A stretch of 64,000 bases of DNA from Aeromonas caviae (GCF_000819785.1 NZ_CDBK01000034.1:26404-90403), one strand, 5' to 3'; numbered from the stretch's first letter, positions 29,778 through 39,152 are shown. The notes: generated by a model not told the origin, from the sequence alone. A program made the numbers and translations.

Positions 29778-32057
29778 TCAATCGGGCAGCCTGACCTTGT
29801 GCCCAGCCCGCAGCAATCCGCCCAGACCGTGCTCTTCCAGATAGCGGGCAAACAGGCCGCGCAGCACATGGGGGTTGTCGTGTTTGAGGCCATCGCTCAT
29901 CAGGGCCGTGAGCTCGTCAAGGTGGGACTGGCGCAGCACGTACTTGATGCGGGAGATGTTGTGGGTATTCATGCTGAAACGACGATAGCCCATGGCCAGC
30001 AGCAGCAGCACTCCGACCGGATCGCCAGCCAGCTCGCCACAAACAGAGACCGGCTTGTGATAGCGCTGAGAGGCATCGACCAACAGTTGCAAAGCACGGA
30101 TCACCGCGGGATGGAAGGCATCGTAGATGCTGGCGACACGGGCATTGTTGCGATCCACCGCCAGCAGGTACTGAGTCAGGTCGTTGCTGCCCACCGACCA
30201 GAAGTCGATGAGCGGCGCCATCTCCGGCAGGATGTACAGCGCGGAGGGGACTTCGATCATCACTCCGAGACTGGGGTAGCGGATCACCGCATCGCGGCTG
30301 GCCGCTTCTTCCGACACCTCGCGCCACGCCTGATCCAGCAGACGACGGGAGGCCTTGATTTCACTGACGCTGCTGATCATCGGCAGCATGATGGCCAGAT
30401 TGTCCAGCCCTTCGCTGGCCCGCAACATGGCCTTGAGCTGAACCAGGAAGAGCTCGGGGTGATCCAGGGTGAGCCGGATCCCCCGCCAACCAAGGAAGGG
30501 ATTTTCCTCCACGATGGGGAAATAGGGCAGTTGCTTGTCCCCCCCCACATCCAGAGTCCGCATGCAAACCGGGCGATCCCGATAGGTTTCCAGGATCCCG
30601 CGATAGCGGGCAGTCTGCTCCCACTCCGAAGGGAAGCTGTCCTGCAGCATGAAGGGGATCTCGGTGCGATAGAGCCCGACCCCGTCCGCCAGATGATTGA
30701 GGGAGATCTCGGTATCCGCACTCAGCCCTGCGTTGAGCAGCAGAGAGACCTTGGTGCCGTCGGCGGTCTCGGAGGGCTGGTTGTCGACGCTGCGCACCAG
30801 GGTGTCGAGTGCCCGCTCCTCACTCAGCAGTTGCCGGTACTCGGTCAGGATCACCTGGTTGGGTTCGATGAAGAGATCGCCGCTGTAGCCATCGATGACC
30901 AGAGTGCGACCGCCGATATCACCGAGGGGCAGATCCACCCCCATGATGGCCGCCACCCCCATGGCACGGGCCAGGATGGCGGCATGGGAGTTGGTTCCCC
31001 CCTTGAGGGACACCACGCCGCTCAGAAACTCCCGCGGGATCTCGGCGAGTATGGTGGCGGTCACCTCGTCGGCGACCAGCACCACCGGCTCGCCGATGGT
31101 GAGCTGCTCGGGTTCGTCCTGCACCAGCCGGCTGATGAGCCGCTGGGCGATGTCTTTCACATCGGTGGAGCGCTCCCGCAGGTAGGGATCCTTCATCCCC
31201 TTGAACTGCTCTATCAGCCGATCGCTGATGAGCTTGACCGCGGAGATGGCGGTCCAGTGCTCCTTGCTGACCTTGTTGCGGATCGGCTTGATGTAGCCGG
31301 GATCGTTCAGCAGGTGCAGATAGATGTCGAAAATGGCGACCGAATCCTGGCTGTAGCTCTCGCGAAAGCGCAGCGCCAGGCTCTCCAGATCATGGCGCAC
31401 TTCCTCCACCGCCAGCTCGAGACGGGCAAGCTGCTTGGCATGATCCTCATCCTTGCGCGGCGTGATGGTATTGAGCGCCTTGCGCGGACGCCACACCCAG
31501 GCCTTGGCGATGGCGATGCCACTCGCCCCGGCAATACCGCGCAGCGGCTTGCTCCAGTCGGTCTTCTGCAGCCACCCCTTGGCCTGGGCCTGGGCGATGC
31601 GGGCAGCCAGCTGAGCTGCCAGGGTGACCATGAAGGACTCCTCCCCCTCATCGAAGAGGCGGCTCTCCTTCTGCTGCACGACCAGAATCCCCACCACCTG
31701 ACGCTGATGCATGATGGGAGCGCCGAGGAAGGAGCGAAACGCCTCTTCCGCCACATCGGGCAGGAACTTGAAACTGGGGTGAGAGGGGGCATCGGCCAGG
31801 TTGATCAGCTCTTCACGCTGACCCACCAGGCCGACGATACCCTGCTCGAACGGCAGGGTGGCCTTGCCCACGGCCGATTCGGCCAGACCATCGGTCGCAG
31901 CCAGTCGATAGCGGCGCATGTCCGGCTCGGCTACATAGACGGAGCAGCAGTCCACCGTCATGGCGAGCCGGGTCTGGCTCACCAATGCTTGCAAGGCCTG
32001 TTCGAGGGTGTTGGCCTCGGCCATGCTTTCCACGATGCGTCTGAGTTCCGTCAGCAA
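29778..32057 (-). CDS. ptsP: nitrogen PTS enzyme I (GAF-PtsI)
   Basis: 759-aa EI-Ntr: N-terminal GAF domain (about 1-165), EI N-terminal domain with the phosphorylated histidine in GGTNSHAAILARAMG, and the PEP-binding TIM barrel with RTEIPFMLQ, GWRGIRLTL and SVGSNDLTQYLLAVDRNN. It passes phosphate from PEP to NPr and EIIA-Ntr, linking nitrogen and potassium status to regulation. It begins 13 bp after rppH on the same strand, the rppH-ptsP arrangement of enterobacteria. Confidence 0.96.
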   Translation of the reverse strand: MLTELRRIVESMAEANTLEQALQALVSQTRLAMTVDCCSVYVAEPDMRRYRLAATDGLAESAVGKATLPFEQGIVGLVGQREELINLADAPSHPSFKFLPDVAEEAFRSFLGAPIMHQRQVVGILVVQQKESRLFDEGEESFMVTLAAQLAARIAQAQAKGWLQKTDWSKPLRGIAGASGIAIAKAWVWRPRKALNTITPRKDEDHAKQLARLELAVEEVRHDLESLALRFRESYSQDSVAIFDIYLHLLNDPGYIKPIRNKVSKEHWTAISAVKLISDRLIEQFKGMKDPYLRERSTDVKDIAQRLISRLVQDEPEQLTIGEPVVLVADEVTATILAEIPREFLSGVVSLKGGTNSHAAILARAMGVAAIMGVDLPLGDIGGRTLVIDGYSGDLFIEPNQVILTEYRQLLSEERALDTLVRSVDNQPSETADGTKVSLLLNAGLSADTEISLNHLADGVGLYRTEIPFMLQDSFPSEWEQTARYRGILETYRDRPVCMRTLDVGGDKQLPYFPIVEENPFLGWRGIRLTLDHPELFLVQLKAMLRASEGLDNLAIMLPMISSVSEIKASRRLLDQAWREVSEEAASRDAVIRYPSLGVMIEVPSALYILPEMAPLIDFWSVGSNDLTQYLLAVDRNNARVASIYDAFHPAVIRALQLLVDASQRYHKPVSVCGELAGDPVGVLLLLAMGYRRFSMNTHNISRIKYVLRQSHLDELTALMSDGLKHDNPHVLRGLFARYLEEHGLGGLLRAGHKVRLPD

Positions 32058-32070
32058 CTAGTTGTGCTCC

Positions 32071-32598
32071 TTAACGCGAGCGGTTGCGCCGCCCATCTTT
32101 TCGGTTCGCCTGCACCACGGGGACTGGCATGGCCAGCGGGGCAAACTCCTTCATCACCCGGCGGTAAACCTCCCGCTTGAAGGAGACGACCTGACGAACC
32201 GGGTACCAGAAGCTGACCCAACGCCAATCATCAAATTCCGGGTGACCATGACAGCCAAACTGGATCCTGGACTCTTTGCCAGGATCGAGCTGCAACAAAA
32301 ACCATTTCTGCTTCTGGCCAATACAGACCGGTGAACTGTCCCAGCGGACGAGTCGTTTGGGTAAGCGATACTTCAGCCAGTTGCGACTGGTCGCCAGTAT
32401 GGTCACATCGTCCTGCTTGAGGCCTATCTCCTCATACAGCTCACGATACATGGCCTGCTCCGGCGATTCACCATCATCAACCCCCCCCTGCGGAAACTGC
32501 CAGGAGTGCTGCCCATAGCGCTTAGCCCACAATACTTGTCCGTCACGGTTACAGATCACGATGCCGACATTGGGACGAAATCCGTCACCATCTATCAC
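32071..32598 (-). CDS. rppH: RNA pyrophosphohydrolase
   Basis: 175-aa Nudix hydrolase that removes pyrophosphate from 5'-triphosphorylated mRNA and so starts RNase E decay. The Nudix box is complete: [20 protein letters not shown] followed by IGL. N-terminal [21 protein letters not shown] and HSWQFPQGG match E. coli RppH. It is the first gene of rppH-ptsP. Confidence 0.97.
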   Translation of the reverse strand: MIDGDGFRPNVGIVICNRDGQVLWAKRYGQHSWQFPQGGVDDGESPEQAMYRELYEEIGLKQDDVTILATSRNWLKYRLPKRLVRWDSSPVCIGQKQKWFLLQLDPGKESRIQFGCHGHPEFDDWRWVSFWYPVRQVVSFKREVYRRVMKEFAPLAMPVPVVQANRKDGRRNRSR

Positions 32599-32978
32599 GT
32601 GATCACCTTATAAAGGCTGAATCTATAACGAGATTGTTCCACATTCACCCCGTGGCGGCAAACAGGGACTGTCATCTTCCATTCATGAATAACTTGGCAT
32701 TTCAAGCAAAGTTATAAACAAATTGAAGGTTCATGCTAGGCAAGTTGCCCACCCAGACTGTGCATAAACCTGTGATCAAGCAGGTATATACAGTAGTTTT
32801 ATACTGTGGCATTGCACGGAAGCATATCATACCCGATTCACTTAAAAACAAAATATACATTTAAATACATAAGGTTATAGTTTAATTGCTGGATCAAGAT
32901 CCATGTCTTTTGCCTAAGAGGATCCAGCCTGTCAATTGTGAACAAGTTCGACTGCTCAAAGATCCACCAAGACGGATT

Positions 32979-33105
32979 TATCCACAGATATGGCGCATTA
33001 TCTGCACCGAAATGGCGCTGAAAATCGGCGTACTCTCACATTTATTTCTGGTGCCACACTTCCTTTCACCACTTTACGCCAGTTATCCAAGATTTCTGTG
33101 GATAA
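32979..33105. promoter_or_regulatory. inverted DnaA-box cluster, DARS2-like
   Basis: TTATCCACA on the plus strand at 32979-32987, TTATCCAAG on the plus strand at 33083-33091, and TGTGGATAA (a perfect box on the minus strand) at 33097-33105. The last two face each other with a 5-bp gap. Position beside mutH and box arrangement resemble DARS2 of E. coli, a site that regenerates ATP-DnaA. I could not identify convincing IHF sites by eye. Confidence 0.55.
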
Positions 33106-33220
33106 CTGTGTGCAACAGCTCGCACAAACCCTTGGACAACTCGTTTATGCGGGGATCCGGCGGGCCAACATACTGGATAAATAAAGTAAAACCCTTTAAA
33201 ATCATTTAGATATGTTGAAT

Positions 33221-33249
33221 TTGGCCATCCATGTCTCCCTGTGTATAGT
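33221..33249 (+). promoter_or_regulatory. sigma-70 promoter for mutH
   Basis: TTGGCC at 33221-33226, a 17-bp spacer and TATAGT at 33244-33249, about 80 bp before the mutH start. Confidence 0.6.
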
Positions 33250-33329
33250 CGGGCGAGGATCGGTTATAAAATCAGCGATACCATGCAAGGATCCGTATTG
33301 CGATGTCTATTATCTCCAGAGGAGCCCTC

Positions 33330-34004
33330 ATGCCTGCCAATCCCCAGTCAGAACAAGAGCTGCTCAGTCGAGCCTACGCCATGGCTGGCTTCACTCTGGC
33401 CCAGCTTGCCGCAACGGCGGGCATCCCCGTACCACGGGATCTCAGGCGTGACAAGGGCTGGACAGGGCAGTTGATCGAGTGGCAGCTGGGGGCCAGTGCA
33501 GGTAGCCGTCCCGAGCAGGATTTTCCGGATCTCGGTATCGAGCTCAAGACGATCCCCGTCGATCCTCAAGGGCGCCCGCTGGAAACCACCTTTGTCTGCG
33601 TGGCCCCCCTCATCGGGGTCAGCGGCCAGCGCTGGGAGGAGTCGAACGTGCGCAACAAGCTGTCGCGGGTGCTCTGGATCCCGGTGGAAGGCAGCCGCGA
33701 CATCCCTGTCGGCGACCGTCGCGTCGGCATGCCGCTGCTGTGGAGCCCGAATGAAGAGGAAGAAGGACTGCTGCGCCAGGACTGGGAAGAGCTGATGGAC
33801 ATGATAGTGCTGGGGGAAGTGGAGCAGATCAGCGCCCGCCACGGCCAGGTATTGCAGCTGCGCCCCAAGGCGGCCAACAGCAAGGCGCTGACCCGCGCCA
33901 TCGGCCGCAATGGCCAACCCATCATGACGCTACCACGGGGCTTCTACCTCAAGATCGAGTTCACCCATCAGCTCCTGCAGCGCCATTTTGCCCTCCCCCT
34001 TTGA
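33330..34004 (+). CDS. mutH: DNA mismatch repair endonuclease MutH
   Basis: 224 aa from ATG 33330, chosen for its GAGGAG Shine-Dalgarno and because E. coli MutH is 229 aa; nine more codons are open upstream. It nicks the unmethylated strand at hemimethylated GATC sites after MutS/MutL activation. The DxnExK catalytic motif lies in [13 protein letters not shown]. Its presence implies Dam methylation in this organism. Confidence 0.96.
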   Translation: MPANPQSEQELLSRAYAMAGFTLAQLAATAGIPVPRDLRRDKGWTGQLIEWQLGASAGSRPEQDFPDLGIELKTIPVDPQGRPLETTFVCVAPLIGVSGQRWEESNVRNKLSRVLWIPVEGSRDIPVGDRRVGMPLLWSPNEEEEGLLRQDWEELMDMIVLGEVEQISARHGQVLQLRPKAANSKALTRAIGRNGQPIMTLPRGFYLKIEFTHQLLQRHFALPL

Positions 34005-34087
34005 TCCTGTTTATCAACATCCTTGTCATAAAGTGATATAAAAATAACCAGCACTACTTTCTTCGCAGCCAGTGACAAGGAGTCCAT

Positions 34088-34417
34088 ATGCCGATCAACA
34101 AGCAATTCCTCAAATCCCGTCCCGAGGTCAAGGTGACCTTTGCCGTCGAAAAGGAGGCCGCCGGTGATGCCGAGCAGGTCTTGCTGCTGGGTGAATTCAG
34201 CCAGTGGCAGCCCATTGAACTGAAGAGGATGAAAAACGGGGAGTTCAAGGCGACACTCAACCTGCCGACCGATGGCCCCAGCCATTTCGAGTATTGCTAT
34301 CAGCTAGTGCAACCCGATGGTGAAACTCTTTATGACAACGACTGGGAGGCGGACGACTACGTGCCTGGCCCCTTCGGGCGTGACAACTCTGTGGTGCGGG
34401 TCAGCCAGCCCGGTTGA
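34088..34417 (+). CDS. stand-alone CBM48 (isoamylase early-set) protein
   Basis: 109-aa protein consisting of one glycogen-binding CBM48/early-set domain: QVLLLGEFSQWQPIELKRMKNGEFKATL followed by FEYCYQLVQPDGETLYDNDWEADDYVPGPFG. No catalytic domain is attached, and there is no signal peptide. Relatives of this size resemble the beta-subunit carbohydrate module of AMPK and may bind glycogen or tether partners, but the role is unknown. Its own Shine-Dalgarno (AAGGAG) is present. No glycogen genes are nearby. Confidence 0.75.
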   Translation: MPINKQFLKSRPEVKVTFAVEKEAAGDAEQVLLLGEFSQWQPIELKRMKNGEFKATLNLPTDGPSHFEYCYQLVQPDGETLYDNDWEADDYVPGPFGRDNSVVRVSQPG

Positions 34418-34439
34418 GCCAATACCCCGCACACGGATA

Positions 34440-34470
34440 CAAAAAAGGCTCGCCATTGGCGAGCCTTTTC
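34440..34470. terminator. bidirectional terminator (CBM48 gene / rplS)
   Basis: AAAAAA, stem GGCTCGCCA / TGGCGAGCC and TTTT between convergent genes. Confidence 0.88.
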
Positions 34471-34519
34471 ACTACCTGTCGAGCTTTTCGCCGACATACC
34501 GACACCAATTCGAATCGAA

Positions 34520-34867
34520 TTAGTTGAGCTTCTCTTTGATACGAGCAGCTTTGCCGGACAGGTTGCGCAGGTAGTACAGTTTGGCGCGGCGAACATCACC
34601 ACGACGCTTCAGTTCTACACTGTGGATCAGCGGAGAGTGAGTCTGGAATACACGCTCAACACCTTCGCCGTTGGAGATCTTGCGAACGGTGAAAGCAGAG
34701 TGCAGACCGCGGTTACGCTTGGCAATCACGATGCCTTCGAAAGCCTGCAGACGCTCTTTACCACCTTCTTTAACACGAACTTGAACACGTACGGTGTCGC
34801 CCTGGGCAAAAGCCGGGATGTCGGTACGCAGTTGCTCTTGTTCAAGCTGCTGAATAATCTTGCTCAT
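34520..34867 (-). CDS. rplS: 50S ribosomal protein L19
   Basis: 115-aa L19, located at the 30S-50S interface. Typical segments are [37 protein letters not shown] and the C-terminal [20 protein letters not shown]. Last gene of rpsP-rimM-trmD-rplS. Confidence 0.98.
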
Positions 34868-34899
34868 TGTCTTTCCTTACCTAGGATAAACTGAAAACT

Positions 34900-35649
34900 C
34901 TACTTAACGCTGTCACGCACTTCGCGGACATACTCGGCAAGAAGTGATTCTTGCTCGTCAGTCAGAGCTAGGTTGTTAATAAGTTCCGGCCTTCTCTGCC
35001 AGGTTCGTCCGAGCGATTGCTTGAGTCGCCAGCGCCGAATCACTTCGTGATTGCCGCTTGTCAGCGCCTCGGGCACCGTCAGCCCATCCAACACCTCCGG
35101 CCGAGTATAGTGGGGATGATCCAGCAGCCCATCCGTGAAGGAGTCCTGCTCGGCACTGGCCTGATCACCCAAGACCCCCGGGACCAGACGCGAAACCGCA
35201 TCGATCAGGGTCATGGCAGGCAACTCGCCACCACTTAACACGTAATCTCCGATAGACCACTCTTCGTCGACTTCGGTTTGTATCACGCGCTCATCGATAC
35301 CTTCGTATCGACCGGCGACCAGAATCAGTTTCTGATTCGTCGCCAACTCGGTTACGCCCGCTTGAGTCAGCTTGCGTCCCTGAGGAGAGAGATAGATGAC
35401 TTTCGCCCCGTCTCCCGCCGCTTGCTTGGCTGCATGAATGGCATCACGCAGCGGCTGAACCATCATCAACATCCCGGGCCCACCACCATAAGGACGATCA
35501 TCGACCGTACGGTGTTTGTCGTGGGTGAAGTCCCGAGGGTTCCAGCACTCAATCTGCAGCAGGCCACTCTTGACGGCCCGACCCGTTACCCCGTGCTCGG
35601 TAATGGCTCGGAACATTTCCGGGAAGAGGCTAATGACCCCAATCCACAT
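34900..35649 (-). CDS. trmD: tRNA (guanine-37-N1)-methyltransferase
   Basis: 249-aa SPOUT methyltransferase making m1G37, which prevents +1 frameshifting. The trefoil-knot AdoMet site is seen in [11 protein letters not shown] and [16 protein letters not shown]-terminal [13 protein letters not shown] is typical. Located between rimM and rplS as in E. coli. Confidence 0.98.
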   Translation of the reverse strand: MWIGVISLFPEMFRAITEHGVTGRAVKSGLLQIECWNPRDFTHDKHRTVDDRPYGGGPGMLMMVQPLRDAIHAAKQAAGDGAKVIYLSPQGRKLTQAGVTELATNQKLILVAGRYEGIDERVIQTEVDEEWSIGDYVLSGGELPAMTLIDAVSRLVPGVLGDQASAEQDSFTDGLLDHPHYTRPEVLDGLTVPEALTSGNHEVIRRWRLKQSLGRTWQRRPELINNLALTDEQESLLAEYVREVRDSVK

Positions 35650-35683
35650 AAGAAACCTCCGGCACCCGTGTTAGCGCGGGAAA

Positions 35684-36205
35684 CTAGAAACCAGGATCCC
35701 AATCAACTTCGATTGTTCGAGCAGTCAGATCAATATTCTTGATCACCTGCTCTTCCAGGAACGGTATCAACCGCTCCTTTGCACCAAAGGCATCTTTTAC
35801 ATTGGCCTCAACCACCAACACATCGTTGGAGCCGGTTTCCATCAATTCGGTCACCTTGCCCAGGTCGTATCCCTTAGTGGTTACCACGGTGCAACCAATG
35901 AGGTCACGCCAGTAGAACTCCCCTTCGGGCAACGCAGGCAACAGATCGGCGGGGACGCCAATCTCGACGTTGGTCAATGCCAGGGCATCCTCACGCACAT
36001 CGATACCATCGAGTTTGCAGATCAGACCCTTGTTGTGACGCTTCCAGGATGACACCCGGATTTCACGCCACGCCCCGTTCTGATTGATCAGCCAGGGGTT
36101 GTAATCGAAAATCGCTTCGGCAACATCGGTGAAGGAGTTCACTTTAAGCCAGCCCTTGATTCCGTAAACGGTCCCCAGGGTGCCCAGAACTACAGGTTTT
36201 TCCAC
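35684..36205 (-). CDS. rimM: ribosome maturation factor RimM
   Basis: 173-aa two-domain protein assisting 30S head assembly near S19. The N-terminal beta barrel starts [22 protein letters not shown]. The PRC-barrel domain has [12 protein letters not shown] and the final [15 protein letters not shown]. Part of the rpsP operon. Confidence 0.97.
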   Translation of the reverse strand: MEKPVVLGTLGTVYGIKGWLKVNSFTDVAEAIFDYNPWLINQNGAWREIRVSSWKRHNKGLICKLDGIDVREDALALTNVEIGVPADLLPALPEGEFYWRDLIGCTVVTTKGYDLGKVTELMETGSNDVLVVEANVKDAFGAKERLIPFLEEQVIKNIDLTARTIEVDWDPGF

Positions 36206-36229
36206 CTTAACTCCCTACCGTTTGGCTGA

Positions 36230-36478
36230 TTAAGCAGCTTTGGCAGCGTCTTTGATCAGCTTGGCAACGCGGTCAGAAACAGCGGCACCAGTAGCAACCC
36301 AATGCTCGATACGAGCCAGGTCCAGGTTCAGCTTTTCAGCGTTACCAGCAGCAACCGGGTTGAAGAAACCGACGCGCTCGATGAAACGACCGTCACGGGC
36401 GTTACGGCTGTCAGCAACTACTACCTGGTAGAACGGACGCTTTTTCGCGCCACCACGTTGTAAACGAATGGTTACCAT
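36230..36478 (-). CDS. rpsP: 30S ribosomal protein S16
   Basis: 82-aa S16 ([20 protein letters not shown]), first gene of the operon rpsP-rimM-trmD-rplS. The gap to rimM is 24 bp. Confidence 0.98.
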   Translation of the reverse strand: MVTIRLQRGGAKKRPFYQVVVADSRNARDGRFIERVGFFNPVAAGNAEKLNLDLARIEHWVATGAAVSDRVAKLIKDAAKAA

Positions 36479-36548
36479 ATCGTCCTCATAAACATCTAAT
36501 GAACAAGGCCTGCAAATACGCAGACCCTAGCTTAAAATAAGCCGCGTA

Positions 36549-36576
36549 ATTCTACTTGGATTCGTAATAATTGCAA
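36549..36576 (-). promoter_or_regulatory. promoter of the rpsP operon
   Basis: On the minus strand TTGCAA (36571-36576), a 16-bp spacer and TAGAAT (36549-36554), with a GC-rich stretch just downstream as expected for growth-rate-controlled ribosomal promoters. It lies about 70 bp before rpsP. Confidence 0.6.
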
Positions 36577-36609
36577 CCAAGCCAGCTATTTTTTGCGCAG
36601 GGATTGGCA

Positions 36610-36638
36610 TGAAAAAGGCTCACAAGGGTGAGCCTTTC
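36610..36638 (-). terminator. intrinsic terminator of ffh
   Basis: On the minus strand, AAAGGCTCACCC pairs with GTGAGCCTTTTT; T-run present. It separates ffh from the downstream rpsP operon. Confidence 0.85.
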
Positions 36639-36657
36639 TGCCTGACCAGCAGGAAAA

Positions 36658-38037
36658 TCAGAACGGACCGCGACCGCCACCACCGAATCCGGGGGGCAGC
36701 ATGTTCTTCATCTGGCCCATCATCTTGCGCATGCCGCCCTTGCCGGACATCTTCTTCATCATGCGCTGCATCTCAGTGAACTGCTTGAGCAGCTTGTTCA
36801 CATCCTGGACCTGCATGCCGGAGCCCGCAGCGATGCGGCGCTTGCGGGAGCCCTTGATGAGATCGGGATGGGCACGCTCTTTCGGCGTCATGGAGCTGAT
36901 GATGGCCTCCATCCGCACGGTGAGCTTGTCATCCATCTGATCCTTGATGTTGTCCGGCAGGCCGGACATGCCGGGCAGCTTGTCGAGCATCCCCATCATG
37001 CCACCCATGTTGCGCATCTGGGCCAGCTGCTCACGGAAGTCTTCCAGGTCGAAGCCCTTGCCGCTCTTGACCTTGCTGGCCAGCTTGGCCGCCTTCTCTT
37101 TATCGACGTTGCGCTCCACCTCTTCGATGAGAGAGAGCACATCCCCCATGCCGAGGATGCGGGAGGCGAGACGATCCGGATGGAACGGCTCCAGCGCGTC
37201 GGTCTTCTCGCCCATACCGATGAACTTGACCGGCTTGCCGGTGATATGGCGAACCGACAGTGCGGCACCACCGCGGGCATCACCGTCTGCCTTGGTAAGG
37301 ATCACACCGGTGAGCGGCAGCGCTTCGTTGAAGGCCTTGGCGGTATTGGCAGCATCCTGGCCTGTCATGGCATCCACCACGAACAGGGTTTCGACCGGCT
37401 TGATGGTGGCGTGCAGATCCTGGATCTCCGCCATCATTTCGCCATCGACGTGCAGACGACCGGCAGTATCGACGATCACCACGTCATAGAACTTCTTGCG
37501 CGCTTGATCGATGGCAGCAGTGGCAATGGCGATCGGTTTCTGGCTGGCATCACTCGGGAAGAAGTCGACACCGATGTCGCCCGCAAGGGTCTCAAGCTGC
37601 TTGATCGCCGCCGGACGGTAGACGTCCGCACTGACCACCAGCACCTTCTTCTTGCTGCGCTCCTTGAGCAGTTTGGCCAGTTTGCCGACCGTAGTGGTCT
37701 TACCGGCCCCCTGAAGACCTGCCATCAGGATAATGGCCGGCGGCTGGGCAGCCAGGTTGAGCTGTTCGTTGGCCTCCCCCATCACGGTGACCAGTTCGCC
37801 ATGGACGATCTTGATGAAGGCCTGGCCCGGGCTCAGGGATTTGGCCACTTCCTGGCCCACGGCACGTTCCTTAACGCGCGCCACGAAATCGCGCACCACC
37901 GGCAGGGCGACGTCCGCCTCGAGCAACGCCATGCGGACTTCGCGCAGGGTATCCTTGATGTTCTCTTCGGTCAGACGGCCGCGGCCGCTGACGTTGCGCA
38001 GGGTGCGCGAGAGTCGTTCAGTCAAATTCTCAAACAT
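36658..38037 (-). CDS. ffh: signal recognition particle protein Ffh
   Basis: 459 aa from ATG 38037 (MFENLTERLSRTL; GGAAAG upstream); twelve more codons are open but unconserved. The NG domain has GLQGAGKTTTVGKLA (P-loop), DTAGR and TKADGDARGG. The methionine-rich M domain (about 325-450: MRNMGGMMGMLDKLPGM, MQRMMKKMSGKGGMRKMM) binds 4.5S RNA and signal sequences. Targets nascent membrane proteins to FtsY. Confidence 0.97.
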   Translation of the reverse strand: MFENLTERLSRTLRNVSGRGRLTEENIKDTLREVRMALLEADVALPVVRDFVARVKERAVGQEVAKSLSPGQAFIKIVHGELVTVMGEANEQLNLAAQPPAIILMAGLQGAGKTTTVGKLAKLLKERSKKKVLVVSADVYRPAAIKQLETLAGDIGVDFFPSDASQKPIAIATAAIDQARKKFYDVVIVDTAGRLHVDGEMMAEIQDLHATIKPVETLFVVDAMTGQDAANTAKAFNEALPLTGVILTKADGDARGGAALSVRHITGKPVKFIGMGEKTDALEPFHPDRLASRILGMGDVLSLIEEVERNVDKEKAAKLASKVKSGKGFDLEDFREQLAQMRNMGGMMGMLDKLPGMSGLPDNIKDQMDDKLTVRMEAIISSMTPKERAHPDLIKGSRKRRIAAGSGMQVQDVNKLLKQFTEMQRMMKKMSGKGGMRKMMGQMKNMLPPGFGGGGRGPF

Positions 38038-38065
38038 GACGCTTTCCGGTTCTTGGCGTGACACT

Positions 38066-38112
38066 GAGGGCATTATACCCCGGTCAGCACTCTAGGGACG
38101 ATTACTCGCCGC
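38066..38112. repeat. direct repeat copy 1 with ffh -10 element
   Basis: 47-bp repeat, similar to 38154-38199. On the minus strand it reads GGGGTATAATGCCCTC near its end, giving a perfect TATAAT -10 (38072-38077) pointing into ffh, followed by a GC-rich discriminator. It also contains the conserved block TAATCGTCC at the -35 distance. Confidence 0.7.
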
Positions 38113-38153
38113 TTGCCGCGGCGGCCTGCCATCGAGCGGGCAGGTCAACAATG

Positions 38154-38199
38154 GAGGGCAGTATACCCCAGTCAACGCCGGAGGACGATTATTCGCCGC
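38154..38199. repeat. direct repeat copy 2 (tandem promoter module)
   Basis: 46-bp imperfect copy of 38066-38112, 88 bp upstream of it relative to ffh. It carries TATACT (38160-38165, minus strand) in the same GGGGTATA-TGCCCTC context and the same TAATCGTCC block, so it looks like a second, duplicated ffh promoter. Confidence 0.65.
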
Positions 38200-38250
38200 A
38201 CGGTGACCATCAACGCCTACTTATATGTGGGCAGTTAGCCTCTGGCACAA

Positions 38251-38280
38251 CTGGCGAGCATATCTTGTGCAAGGTATACT
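38251..38280 (+). promoter_or_regulatory. ypjD promoter with shared -10 motif
   Basis: TATACT at 38275-38280 in the context GGTATACTGCCCCTC, the same core as the two minus-strand ffh -10 regions but pointing toward ypjD. The -35 is weak (CTGGCG at 38251-38256). Confidence 0.5.
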
Positions 38281-38321
38281 GCCCCTCTTATCCATAAAGC
38301 TTGTTTGACAACGACCTGGTT

Positions 38322-39113
38322 ATGATCGTGATCTCTGTTCTGGCCCTGGCGTTTTACCTGCTGGCCATCATCGCTTCACTGCACCTGCTGCTCAGCGCCA
38401 AGCCCGTCGGGCAAGTATCGCTGTTCGCCTGTGTCGGCCTGGCCCTGACCGCCCATGGCATGGCGGTGGGCAGCGAAGTGCTGGCCACCCATTCCGGCCA
38501 GAATCTCAGCATGTTGAACGTGGCGTCCCTGGTCAGCCTTATCATCAGTTGCTTCATGACCTGCGTCACCCGACGCTTCAACGGCTGGATCCTGCTGCCC
38601 GTCGTCTACAGTTTTTCAGCCCTGCTGCTGGCAGCCAGCGCGCTCATTCCCGGGCGCTACATCACCCATCTGGAAGCGCACCCCCAGTTACTGCTGCACA
38701 TAGGCCTCGCGCTGATGGCCTATTCGGTACTGATGATCGCCTGCTTGTTTGCCCTCCAGCTTGCCTGCCTGGACAGGCAACTGAAATCCAGAAAGATCAG
38801 CCACCTGCCAGCCATGCCACCGCTGATGACAGTGGAGAAGCGCCTGTTTCAGCTCATTTCCGCAGGTCTGCTGCTGCTGACCCTCTCCATCGCATCCGGC
38901 CTGTTCTTCCTGGAAGACATGTTTGCCCAGGGCAAGTCCCACAAGGCCATCCTCTCTATCCTGGCCTGGTGCGTCTACGCTCTGCTGCTCTGGGGCCACC
39001 ATACCCGTGGCTGGCGCGGCCGCAAGGTCATCATGCTGAGCCTCATCGGCAGCTTCATCCTGACACTGGCCTATTTTGGCAGCCGCTTCGTCAAGGAAGT
39101 GCTGCTTAGCTGA
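38322..39113 (+). CDS. ypjD: CcsA/YpjD-family inner membrane protein
   Basis: 263 aa from ATG 38322, exactly the E. coli YpjD length; a TTG seven codons upstream (38301) is an alternative, and neither start has a good Shine-Dalgarno. Eight hydrophobic helices. Conserved segments are SGQNLSMLNVASLVSLI, ITHLEAHPQLLLHIGLALMAYS and LLWGHHTRGWRGRK. The family is related to the CcsA/CcmC haem-handling proteins of cytochrome c assembly. It lies between ffh and corB, as in E. coli. Confidence 0.88.
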   Translation: MIVISVLALAFYLLAIIASLHLLLSAKPVGQVSLFACVGLALTAHGMAVGSEVLATHSGQNLSMLNVASLVSLIISCFMTCVTRRFNGWILLPVVYSFSALLLAASALIPGRYITHLEAHPQLLLHIGLALMAYSVLMIACLFALQLACLDRQLKSRKISHLPAMPPLMTVEKRLFQLISAGLLLLTLSIASGLFFLEDMFAQGKSHKAILSILAWCVYALLLWGHHTRGWRGRKVIMLSLIGSFILTLAYFGSRFVKEVLLS

Positions 39114-39152
39114 CATACGAACATTCCCCAACCATCCTTACAGGAGCCCTTC

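Larger units (their letters stand above)
32599..33329. other. 731-bp gene-free region between rppH and mutH
   Basis: AT-rich compared with its surroundings (especially 32690-32890). It contains no convincing gene. The open frame at 32886-33209 starts with TTG, lacks a Shine-Dalgarno and has no recognisable domain. It holds two perfect, oppositely oriented DnaA boxes with a third near-match, and the mutH promoter. Confidence 0.8.

Noticed and set aside
29799..32180. 793-codon plus-strand frame antisense to ptsP and rppH
   Set aside because: Low-complexity shadow, spans two real genes.
32886..33209. 107-codon open frame in the rppH-mutH interval
   Set aside because: TTG start, no Shine-Dalgarno, no domain, overlaps the DnaA boxes.
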